The position numbers were made by a program, and so were the translations under genes. The notes below the pieces were generated by a model. It saw only the letters and a list, made by a program, of their open reading frames with translations, had not been told where the DNA came from and searched no databases. Positions 17,682-25,647 of a stretch of DNA of 64,000 bases are shown here, piece after piece. Within the stretch, counting starts at the first letter, position 1. Each line of letters begins with the position of its first letter. Origin of the DNA: Corynebacterium mustelae (GTDB lineage: Bacteria > Actinomycetota > Actinomycetes > Mycobacteriales > Mycobacteriaceae); the NCBI RefSeq assembly GCF_001020985.1, contig NZ_CP011542.1, forward strand, positions 2,604,001-2,668,000, read 5' to 3'.

Positions 17682-17824
17682 CAAAAACAATTCTGCATGT
17701 TGTTACCAATGTTGATGCTTATCAGGGCCACGATGTCCGTCCCACGGGTTTGTAGCTCACGGAACTTACTTATTCCTAGAAGGTGTTCGAAAAAGCAGGC
17801 TTCACGCAGCTTTTGGTCAGCTTC
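17678..17824 (+). pseudogene. Remnant of a DJ-1/PfpI-family (type 1 glutamine amidotransferase-like) gene
   Basis: From the ATG at 17678, translation gives a typical DJ-1/PfpI start (KTILHVVTNVDAYQG, then RPTGL). It is broken by TAG at 17753-17755 and TAG at 17777-17779, both where relatives commonly have Trp or another residue (GLWLTELTHSWEVF-like). It resumes as KVFEKAGFTQLLVS before homology is lost. A further open stretch (17818-17931) that I cannot assign follows. Intact relatives are glyoxalase- or chaperone-type proteins of about 220-230 residues. Identification is from remembered family patterns, not a search. Confidence 0.6.
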
Positions 17825-17932
17825 GTGATGCTCATACTAAAAACTGGATCGCGGAACCGGCTAAGTACTCACAAACGATCGTGCAGATTCTGCCCCGTTA
17901 CTTCTTAAGGGATGCAGGGATTGTTGCGTGAC

Positions 17933-17972
17933 GACGCCGCCATCGTCAGCTGTTTATCACGGTGGCGGCGTC
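17933..17972. terminator. Bidirectional terminator-like hairpin
   Basis: GACGCCGCCA (17933-17942) pairs perfectly with TGGCGGCGTC (17963-17972). It lies between the ArsR/PfpI unit and the convergent DUF5692 gene. Confidence 0.65.
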
Positions 17973-17980
17973 CACATTGG

Positions 17981-19054
17981 TTAGGAGTGCGCCAATGGCC
18001 GAGCTATGTCGGGACTTATTTCTCTTTTTACCCTAAAGCCTAGTTCTTCTGCTTCTTTTCCTAGGCGGCTGGCAATGAGATCCATGTCCTCATCGGTGGC
18101 GTGATCGCGCACCATCTCCACGGATTCGGGTAGGTCAGAGTAGATTTCCTGTGTGAGCGGATTACGGCGCAAGGTGATAATCCGGTACAAGTGCCAGGCA
18201 AACACGCCGATATTGAGAGCAAGCGCAAGGGCCGATAGCGCAAATAGCGCGGTGGGGTTATGGGCGGAGCGGTGCGCAAACATGGAGTCGTGCATGAAGT
18301 GCGGGAAGGTGAGCACCACTGCCGACCAGAGGGTGAGGGTGTAGGCGCGGTATTGAATCCAGGAACCTTTGCCGAATTTGAAAAGCACCGGAATGGTACA
18401 GGCGGCCAGTAAGGCAACCCCGGAGTACCAGGCGCGGTCCGCAAGGCAGTTATAGACATAGGCGAGGTTCCAGGCGTCGTAAGCCAAAATCCACCAAATA
18501 TTAAGATCGGGCCAGATGATGGCGCGGGACTTCCCGTTAGCAACAAAGATTCCCACCCAGCCGGAGATTGCCAGCAGGTTGAGCACCCCGGCGGCGGCGT
18601 TCATGAGGTTCCACGGCCCACCCCAGGTTGCCATGTGTTGGCTGGGGTCTATCCCGTGGATGAAGTAGCACTGGATGTCGCGGATCACTGCTTCAATGAT
18701 ATTAAGCGCCAGTATTGCTGGCGGGATAACCAGGTACCAGTAGTTATGCCGGAGTTTTTTGCGGTATTGCAGTGCCACGAGGCACAGCGATCCGGCGAGT
18801 GCGGAGTACTGCTTGACTATAGGGAACCATCCGGCGGAGCTAGTTCCCTGGGTTGAATGGGGCCACCAGAATATGGTGAGCAGGATGGGGGCTACAACGA
18901 AAACCGCGAGCACTACCCATTTATTGCGCTGGGCAAGCCACGCGGTGAATGCAAGGGCGAAGGTGACTACTGCCAGCATGGCGTAGTCCCACCATTCGCC
19001 GGTTTCGAAGAAGAATAGGGTGGCGTATTCCGGTGCCGGGATTTCAGTCCACAT
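17981..19054 (-). CDS. DUF5692 family polytopic membrane protein, short form
   Basis: A 357-residue membrane protein with about nine to ten hydrophobic segments and a soluble tail of about 60 residues. It is the paralogue of the 461-residue protein at 5145-6530. Shared motifs are AGWFP, LNIIEAVIRDI, PWNLMNAAAGVLNL, AYDAWN, WYSGVALLAACTIP and RRNPLT. It lacks the internal insert and long tail of the other copy and is close to the size I expect for the family. It is divergent from the ABC exporter after a 376-bp gap. Function unknown; transport or sensing at the membrane is only a guess from topology. Confidence 0.75.
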   Translation of the reverse strand: MWTEIPAPEYATLFFFETGEWWDYAMLAVVTFALAFTAWLAQRNKWVVLAVFVVAPILLTIFWWPHSTQGTSSAGWFPIVKQYSALAGSLCLVALQYRKKLRHNYWYLVIPPAILALNIIEAVIRDIQCYFIHGIDPSQHMATWGGPWNLMNAAAGVLNLLAISGWVGIFVANGKSRAIIWPDLNIWWILAYDAWNLAYVYNCLADRAWYSGVALLAACTIPVLFKFGKGSWIQYRAYTLTLWSAVVLTFPHFMHDSMFAHRSAHNPTALFALSALALALNIGVFAWHLYRIITLRRNPLTQEIYSDLPESVEMVRDHATDEDMDLIASRLGKEAEELGFRVKREISPDIARPLAHS

Positions 19055-19430
19055 GATGGATAGGTTCTTTCACAACTAGTGCGGTGGATAGGAATGCAGC
19101 CCGGCACGTTAATGGTGATACGTCTTTTAACCACTGGTGTTTACTGTAGCGGTGCCCGTCGGTTTGTATTGTGCGCAAACATTTCTACGGCGCAGGTGTG
19201 CCGAACTCACTTCCCATTCTAAGCCCCACTCACGGTTAGCGACACATGAAACTTACCCCCAAACTGGACACATTCAAACTTTCTTATATAAAACTATGTA
19301 GGTTTGATCCACCTTTCCAATAACGAGCAAGGTTACGGTAACCAAGCTATAGCTGCGCGGTTAGAGCTGTTAGGATTACACACCTCACCAGCTGTCATAC
19401 CAGCCCCCACCCGGTTACTAAAAGGTCGTT
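19055..19430. other. 376-bp gap with predicted promoter and palindrome before the ABC exporter
   Basis: No gene is supported here. A possible plus-strand promoter is TGGACA (19265-19270) with TATAAA (19287-19292) at 16-bp spacing. Downstream lies the palindrome GGTTACGGTAACC (19331-19343), a candidate operator. A short frame from 19304 running into the exporter gene shows no family resemblance. Confidence 0.4.
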
Positions 19431-21269
19431 ATGCGTTCGTTTTTCCAAATTTTCTCCACCACCCGCACGTTGTGGCCGCTGTATATCGCGGTAACGCTCA
19501 CCTCCGTGGCAACAGCGCTCCTGGCGTTGGTCACGCCGTTTTTGGTGCGGGAAGCCACCGACGTCATCGTCGCGGCGGTCGGCGGGGAACCGACCAACTC
19601 GCAGCTTTCACCGACCACCATCGTGTTGCTGTTGGCGCTGGGACTGCTTGCCGCGGAGGTGGGCAACACCATCGTGCATAATATCGGCGGCTACATCGGC
19701 GACGTGTTGTCCGCCCGGCTGCGGCAGATTCTCTCGACCCGGTATTTTGCAAAACTCCTGTCGCTGCCGCAGGGGTATTTCGATAATCAGGTCACCGGCA
19801 CAATCATTGCCCGACTGGATCGATCGATCACCTCGATCACCAGTTTCGTCCAGGGTTTCGCCAATAACTTCTTCTCCATGGTTTTAACGGTTGGCGCGGT
19901 TTTGGCGGTCACGGCGTATTTTTACTTCCCCATCGCGGTGCTTCTAGCGATCGTCTTCCCGATTTACATGTGGCTTACCGCACTCACCAGTAGCCGGTGG
20001 CAAAAGTGGGAGGCGGAAAAGAACGAGCAGATCGACGCCGCCAGCGGCAGGTTCGCAGAGGTTGTCGGCCAGGTGAAAGTGGTGAAATCCTTCGTTTCCG
20101 AAATCCAGGAATTAGCCCTTTTCGCCCGCCGGTTCGCCCGCACGATCACCGTCACCACACGCCAATCCCGGTGGTGGCATCTGATGGACATCGCCCGGGG
20201 TTTGGCGGTGAATGCGATTTTCTTCGGCATCTACCTCCTACTTTTCCGCCGCACGTTAACCGGTGATTTCTCTATCGGCACGATGGTTCTGCTGATCCAA
20301 TTGGTCACGATGGCTAGACAGCCGATTTACCTCATGAGTTACCTGGTGGATACCGGGCAACGCGCGGTTGCTGGTTCCAAGGATTACTTCGCCGTCATGG
20401 CGCAGATACCGGAACCCACCGCTAACCCCCAGCTCGTTGCCGCCGCAACCGCCAGCGGCCCGCTTTCGCTTGTCGACGAACCCCCAACACCCCTTTCACC
20501 CGGCGAACCCGTATTGCGGCTTAGCGGGGTGTCCTTTACCTACCCCGGCGACGACCAAGAAACCCACGAGGTGCTTCACGACGTAAGCTTCGTCGCCCAC
20601 CAAGGGCAACGCATCGCATTGGTAGGGGAATCGGGTGGTGGCAAGTCCACCCTGGTTAATCTGATCCTTGGACTCTATTCCCCCACCGCTGGCACGCTGG
20701 AGGTCTGCGGCCACGATATTGCAGGCGTTCCCGCCGATTCACTACGCGCCAGCGTCGGCGTGGTATTTCAAGAAGCAAGCTTGTTCTCCGGCTCCATTAA
20801 GGAAAACATCGCCTATGGCCGTCCCGGCGCGACTGACGCCGCGATCATCACCGCCGCCCAGAAGGCGAATGCCCACGATTTCATCGCGGAGTTTGCTGAT
20901 GGTTACGACACCATCATTGGTGAGCGTGGTCTGCGGCTATCAGGTGGGCAGAAGCAACGCGTCGCAGTCGCGCGCGCCATGCTCAAGAACGCGCCGGTTT
21001 TGGTTCTTGATGAGGCCACCTCCGCACTGGACACCAAAAGCGAACGCGCCGTGCAGCAGGGGTTAGAAGAGCTCATGGAAAACCGCACCACGCTGATTAT
21101 CGCCCACCGGCTTTCCACCATCGCTGATGTTGATACCATCATCACCCTCAAAGACGGCCGCGTTGATGAGATCGGCTCCCCCGCGCAGCTCGCCACCACC
21201 GGCGGCATCTATTCGGAACTACTAGCGATAACCGATAAGGAGAAACTCAAGAGCTTCGGATTGCAGTGA
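19431..21269 (+). CDS. ABC exporter half-transporter (fused permease-ATPase, MsbA/multidrug type)
   Basis: A 612-residue type-IV ABC exporter subunit. The N-terminal 330 residues carry six predicted membrane helices and an ABC-membrane domain with the GYFDNQVTGTIIARLD coupling region. The C-terminal ATPase has Walker A GESGGGKST, Q-loop VFQEASLFSGSIKENIAYG, signature LSGGQKQRVAVARA, Walker B VLVLDEATSALD and H-loop IIAHRLST. Only one half-transporter is encoded here, so it probably works as a homodimer. The start has a modest AAAAGG site. Substrate cannot be inferred; neighbours give no pathway clue. Confidence 0.9.
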   Translation: MRSFFQIFSTTRTLWPLYIAVTLTSVATALLALVTPFLVREATDVIVAAVGGEPTNSQLSPTTIVLLLALGLLAAEVGNTIVHNIGGYIGDVLSARLRQILSTRYFAKLLSLPQGYFDNQVTGTIIARLDRSITSITSFVQGFANNFFSMVLTVGAVLAVTAYFYFPIAVLLAIVFPIYMWLTALTSSRWQKWEAEKNEQIDAASGRFAEVVGQVKVVKSFVSEIQELALFARRFARTITVTTRQSRWWHLMDIARGLAVNAIFFGIYLLLFRRTLTGDFSIGTMVLLIQLVTMARQPIYLMSYLVDTGQRAVAGSKDYFAVMAQIPEPTANPQLVAAATASGPLSLVDEPPTPLSPGEPVLRLSGVSFTYPGDDQETHEVLHDVSFVAHQGQRIALVGESGGGKSTLVNLILGLYSPTAGTLEVCGHDIAGVPADSLRASVGVVFQEASLFSGSIKENIAYGRPGATDAAIITAAQKANAHDFIAEFADGYDTIIGERGLRLSGGQKQRVAVARAMLKNAPVLVLDEATSALDTKSERAVQQGLEELMENRTTLIIAHRLSTIADVDTIITLKDGRVDEIGSPAQLATTGGIYSELLAITDKEKLKSFGLQ

Positions 21270-21277
21270 TCTTTCAT

Positions 21278-22395
21278 CTATCCCTCCAGCTGGAACTCGA
21301 TCCTGGGCCCGGGATTTCCGCTGGCCTGCACAACGAGCGCATGGTCGCCTGGATACAACGTGCGGGTTTTAACTTCTTTAAACGAGTGGCGTTTTCGCAG
21401 TTCAACCTTATCCCCTGCCGCTATAGTCACCCTTGATAGTTTAAAAACCGTGGGCTTGAGCAAGCCATCGGCTTTCCGGTAGTGCAGCTGATAATCAACG
21501 ATCACGTCGCGGTCGACATCGCCATCGTTACGCACCACCACCGCAATTTCAGCACCGGTTCCGATACGCGGATTCACTGGTGTGATACTGCACTGCTCGA
21601 CGTACACCTGCGGGTCGGCCTGTACCCCGATAACCGCCAGCGCCTCCGGGTGCCCGGTTTTAATAAGACTTCGCAATCCCTTTTCCACTATCCACCGGGT
21701 TCGTGGACTATTGCTGTTGGCAAGCCATTGACGTGCGGTTTCCACCGCATAATCGGGGTGATCTTTGGAAATGTCGTTGAGATTATTTGCAACAGACGTC
21801 CGCACGTAAGCCGATGGGTCGTCGATAAGCACGGTGATGACATCAATGATCGGCTGCGGGTTGGCGATAAACGGCGCAAACCGCCCGGCCCACGGCAATC
21901 GGCTGCGAATCCCCTCGCTGGCAAGCCTGCGCACGTTATGGCTTTTCGACGTCGACCACCGCTTAACGTGCGCCATCGTCAGATCGTGCCACCGATCCAA
22001 AACGGCCGGATGGCGAACTCCCCCGTATGCCGCCTGGTTATCTGTTCGATCGCCGCGAGCGACTGCTCAGGGTGGTCCCCGCCGTAATCCTCAACCAATT
22101 GCGCAACCGGCATCAGATACCAGGATTCGGTGAACATCCCCTGGTCCTCGCGCAACTCCGGCCCCAAGGACGCAACTAAAATGTCCAGCTTTTCGACGTA
22201 ATCACCCGGCAACCGTTCGTACAATTCCCGGGCGATAATCCGAACCCGATCTTTTAATTCCAAATCGGGAATCTGCCGCTCCACCGCGGCGCAGAAATCT
22301 TCCACATCCACGCCACCAGCCCGATCCCCCACCATCGCGCAGATCCTTCGGACGCAGTCACCATCAAAGTGTCTCTTCAACGAGTAATCGGACAT
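21278..22395 (-). pseudogene. AlkD-like DNA alkylation repair (HEAT-repeat glycosylase family) gene, frameshifted
   Basis: Two overlapping minus-strand frames make up one HEAT-like DNA alkylation repair protein. The upstream frame (ATG 22395) gives the N-terminal 140 residues and ends after FAIRPF. The downstream frame continues as LDRWHDLTMAHVKRWSTSK with NVRRLASEGIR and AYVRTSVANNLNDISKDHP repeats, then a C-terminal beta domain (VFKLSRVTI, KRHSF, LYPGDHALVVQ). One extra base in the A4 run at 21999-22002 would join them into about 370 residues. Relatives excise alkylated bases. The gene is convergent with the ABC exporter, 8 bp apart. It is either a recent null mutation or an assembly error. 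Confidence 0.75.
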
Positions 22396-22463
22396 ACCAA
22401 ACAGGCTACGCGAAGAGGCGAGCACCTGGTTCGACGTTCATACGGGACAATCACGCGCTTGAA

Positions 22464-22658
22464 TCAAGAAGACTCTAGCTCGACCACAATGTTGACTTCG
22501 GATTCACCGCACTTTGCCAGATAAGCAATTGCCTCACGCATTTCGTCTACGGCTTGGTCAAGACGTCGAGTTTGAGAAACCGCACCCACCTCGGCGCATT
22601 CAAGAACCCATACGTCACCGGCACCTCGCTCAGCAGTGACTGTAAAAGTAGACTTCAC
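22464..22658 (-). CDS. HicB-like small protein
   Basis: A 64-residue protein whose pattern (VTAERGAGDVWVLECAEVG, then AVDEMREAIAYLAKC) resembles the partial RNase-H fold of HicB antitoxins. The GTG start at 22658 has GAGG five bases upstream; the longer frame back to 22766 would overlap the restriction gene. No HicA-like toxin is visible next to it, so it may be a solitary HicB-type protein. It sits 52 bp beyond the end of the type III restriction gene, on the same strand, and could be the last member of that transcription unit. Confidence 0.6.
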   Translation of the reverse strand: MKSTFTVTAERGAGDVWVLECAEVGAVSQTRRLDQAVDEMREAIAYLAKCGESEVNIVVELESS

Positions 22659-22710
22659 GCTGACCTCTTTCCTACCCTTTTGAACAAACTGATTACCCCG
22701 ATCCTGGTTT

Positions 22711-25635
22711 TTACAGATTCCAATCTTCCGGAGTGGACTTTGCATATTGAATACCAATCGCATCAAAATGACGACGTGCAGCCTTAATCTTTGCCCGTTC
22801 CGCTGGACGCAATGAATTCGGATCTGCTGTACTCTTTGTCTCGCGAATCATGTAAATACGATCCTGCCCATTTTCGTGTTTCAAAATCGCCCAGTCAGGA
22901 TTATAAGCACCAACTGGAGTATCGATTTTAAACTTTGGCGGCAGCTTCATAAACAACTTGATGTCTTCGCGGTTATCGAGCAATTCAGCAAATTGCCTTT
23001 CTGTATCTGAGTCATAAACCACGTAATCAAAGTCGGTCTTTTCCTGGTTTTTCACCTTATACATGGCATCAATAAAGAACTGCTTTTCTTCTTCTCCATC
23101 GCGCATCAATTCCCGCAGAGCATACACACTACCGTTCTCGAGTTGCTCATACTGGACACCATCAATAACAATTTCGGCGAGAGCTTGCGTAATGCAGTCT
23201 TTCACCATCTTGATGAAATCATTTGGGTTCGCCAAAAACTGTCCAAGCTTTCCGCTGCCGATCAGAATATCAATGATGGTTTTTCGGGTAAGTGACGTGG
23301 CCTCTTGCAGTTCCCCAATAATGTCGGGAAGATCATAGCTACCTTGGAGACCCGTCTCTCGCTCACTGACGGCTACGCCTTTTGCCCCACCACGAGTCAG
23401 TTCTAATTTCGCCTTCGTTACCCTGATTCGTAGCGGTTTAATATCCTCCCGTTCCTCAATGTTCGCGATAGCATTCTTGATCAGTTCGTCTCGATCAACA
23501 CGAACGGAATATGTCGTTTTCCTACTAATCGAATTCCAGAACTCTTCAAATAATTCTGAATTATAGATCCGTTTATTTAATTTACGAGTCTTGCGTTTTT
23601 CCGTTCTCTTCACAAACCGTTCAATATTGAGATCCTTGATCTTTTGGATGACAAACGGCTCCAGCCATGACAACTCACTTGGAAGGTCCAGAGTAAAACC
23701 AGTCTTGTCAGGTGTAAAAAGATCCGTTAAATGCCCGTCTTTATCGATGAACCCCTTGCGCCGCAGTTCTTCCCATACAAGCTCCGATTCAACATATCCG
23801 ATCACTTCATTTTCGGTATCCGGAACAGGGATTTTTGCGAATTCTTCACGACGCACAACACCGATTTTGACCCCGGCCTTTTCGTATTCTTTTTGCAAGA
23901 ATTTCGCGAAGCTCTGGTAGCTTTCGTCGGCAATCACGGTTAACTGAGCAACTGACCTGTCGATCACACGTGCACCACTGCTATCAACAGGCAAGCGCAA
24001 TCCACGCCCAATTGTTTGGCGCCGTTCCGTTTCCTGCCCCATTTCCCGCAAAGCGCAAATTTGGAAAACGTTTGGATTATCCCACCCTTCGCGAAGCGCC
24101 GAGTGGCTAAAAATAAACCGCACTGGTTCATCTTCGGAAAGAAGTCGAGCTTTATCTTTCATGATGAGCTCGTAGGAATCGTGGTCAGCTTTCGATTTAC
24201 CAGTTGTGTCGTTGAATACGCCTTTTTTAATTTGCGAAAAATAGGATCGGCGGTATTCCTGAGGCGAATCGGGAAATAGCTCACGCAGCTGTTGTCCTAG
24301 TTTGTCTCGTTCTTCTTTGAAAATCTCATCAAACCACTGAGCGAATTTACCATCAGCCGTGTCATTTGAAACACCATTACCGAGGAAATTGGCTACTTTG
24401 TCCACGAAAAACAGGCTTAGAACTTTTATGCCTTTAGACCGAAGAAGAAGATCCTTTCGGAAGTGTTCACGAATTGTCTCACGAATCATTTCCTTGTAGA
24501 TTCCATCCTGGTTTCCGCCAGTTTGCTCACCTACGGCTAATCTACCGAAGTGGTTAAGCTCGATATTTTCTGGCTCGATCGATATTTCAGTTATTCGCCA
24601 ATCTGTATAGGCATCGTTACCAGTTAGCCGAGCAAGCTCTTGATCGGGTTTCACCCAAAGCTGTTTTCGAGTTAATTCTCCTTTAGCATTTCGAATCGCA
24701 AGTTCAAGCTTCGCTTTGAATGGGTTCCCTTTGACTTCAATTAATTTTATGTATGGCGCAGCGTCAGCCCCCACCTGAACAGCTTCTGATACAGCAATTT
24801 GCTTAACCAAGTTCAGTTCATGGGCGGCAACTGGATCGAGTTGGTACACAAGATTTCTTTTTTTACGATGCGTCGCCGAATACCGCAAAATAGCCGTCGG
24901 CTCAAGATCACCGATTGATGTTTTGGATAAAACCGATTCCATGTTTTGCGGTTCATCCATGATGACAATTGGATGTACAGCTTGTAAGAAATCCACTGGC
25001 TTTAATCCGTTTAGTTTATCTCTTTGCTGGTGAAATACACGATGATTAGTATCACCTTTGATCGAGTCGATAGTCACCACCATAATTTGGATTGATGTTG
25101 CAGTCGCAAATGAATGAACTTCCTCCGGATTACTTCCGGAGTAAACAAAGTGGTCAAAGTTCAGCGACGGATAGAGCTGGGCAAAGTGACTCCGCATCAG
25201 TTCGATACTCGTGTTCACTCCCTCTCGGATTGCAACACTTGGCACCAAAATAACGAACTTCGTGAAATTGTATTTCTGAGCCAACTCAAAGATAGTGCGT
25301 AAGTAAACATAGGTCTTTCCAGTGCCTGTTTCCATTTCTACGTCGAATTGCAATCCATCAATCAATTGGTTGGAAATTGGCAAACCATTTCGTTCTTGAA
25401 CCCTTTTTAGGTTCTCAAGGATCATGCCTTCACTCAGCACCAAGTTGTTTCCTACTGCACCAATTTCCTGTTGGATATCCAACGCAATTTGGTCCTCGGG
25501 CATGACCATGCCAGCCCTATGCGTGATTAAATCTACAAAGTTTCCATCAATCTTTGGTTGCCCCTCAAACAGATCAATAATCGAATTAATAGCATCGACC
25601 TGATATTGCTGGTTGCTTTCAAACTTGAACTTCAT
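22711..25635 (-). CDS. Type III restriction enzyme Res subunit (DEAD/DEAH helicase-nuclease)
   Basis: A 974-residue Res-type protein. The helicase part has motif I METGTGKT (101-108), motif II DEPQ (227-230) and SATH (253-256). The C-terminus carries a PD-(D/E)xK nuclease site, PD (913-914) with ETK (932-934). The complex of Res with Mod would translocate on and cut DNA lacking Mod methylation. It starts 12 bp after the mod stop with a GGAGAAG site, so the two are co-translated. The region is markedly more AT-rich than the flanks and lacks the GCTTNTCGACG motif common elsewhere, suggesting horizontal acquisition. Confidence 0.9.
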   Translation of the reverse strand: MKFKFESNQQYQVDAINSIIDLFEGQPKIDGNFVDLITHRAGMVMPEDQIALDIQQEIGAVGNNLVLSEGMILENLKRVQERNGLPISNQLIDGLQFDVEMETGTGKTYVYLRTIFELAQKYNFTKFVILVPSVAIREGVNTSIELMRSHFAQLYPSLNFDHFVYSGSNPEEVHSFATATSIQIMVVTIDSIKGDTNHRVFHQQRDKLNGLKPVDFLQAVHPIVIMDEPQNMESVLSKTSIGDLEPTAILRYSATHRKKRNLVYQLDPVAAHELNLVKQIAVSEAVQVGADAAPYIKLIEVKGNPFKAKLELAIRNAKGELTRKQLWVKPDQELARLTGNDAYTDWRITEISIEPENIELNHFGRLAVGEQTGGNQDGIYKEMIRETIREHFRKDLLLRSKGIKVLSLFFVDKVANFLGNGVSNDTADGKFAQWFDEIFKEERDKLGQQLRELFPDSPQEYRRSYFSQIKKGVFNDTTGKSKADHDSYELIMKDKARLLSEDEPVRFIFSHSALREGWDNPNVFQICALREMGQETERRQTIGRGLRLPVDSSGARVIDRSVAQLTVIADESYQSFAKFLQKEYEKAGVKIGVVRREEFAKIPVPDTENEVIGYVESELVWEELRRKGFIDKDGHLTDLFTPDKTGFTLDLPSELSWLEPFVIQKIKDLNIERFVKRTEKRKTRKLNKRIYNSELFEEFWNSISRKTTYSVRVDRDELIKNAIANIEEREDIKPLRIRVTKAKLELTRGGAKGVAVSERETGLQGSYDLPDIIGELQEATSLTRKTIIDILIGSGKLGQFLANPNDFIKMVKDCITQALAEIVIDGVQYEQLENGSVYALRELMRDGEEEKQFFIDAMYKVKNQEKTDFDYVVYDSDTERQFAELLDNREDIKLFMKLPPKFKIDTPVGAYNPDWAILKHENGQDRIYMIRETKSTADPNSLRPAERAKIKAARRHFDAIGIQYAKSTPEDWNL

Positions 25636-25647
25636 TCTGCTTCTCCC

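Noticed and set aside
17818..17931. 38-codon open stretch after the DJ-1/PfpI remnant
   Set aside because: It reads as plausible protein (tail of some lost gene) but has no start, no ribosome binding site and no family I recognise.
19304..19681. 125-codon plus-strand frame overlapping the start of the ABC exporter
   Set aside because: Its second half is an out-of-frame reading of the exporter gene and its first half has no supporting features.
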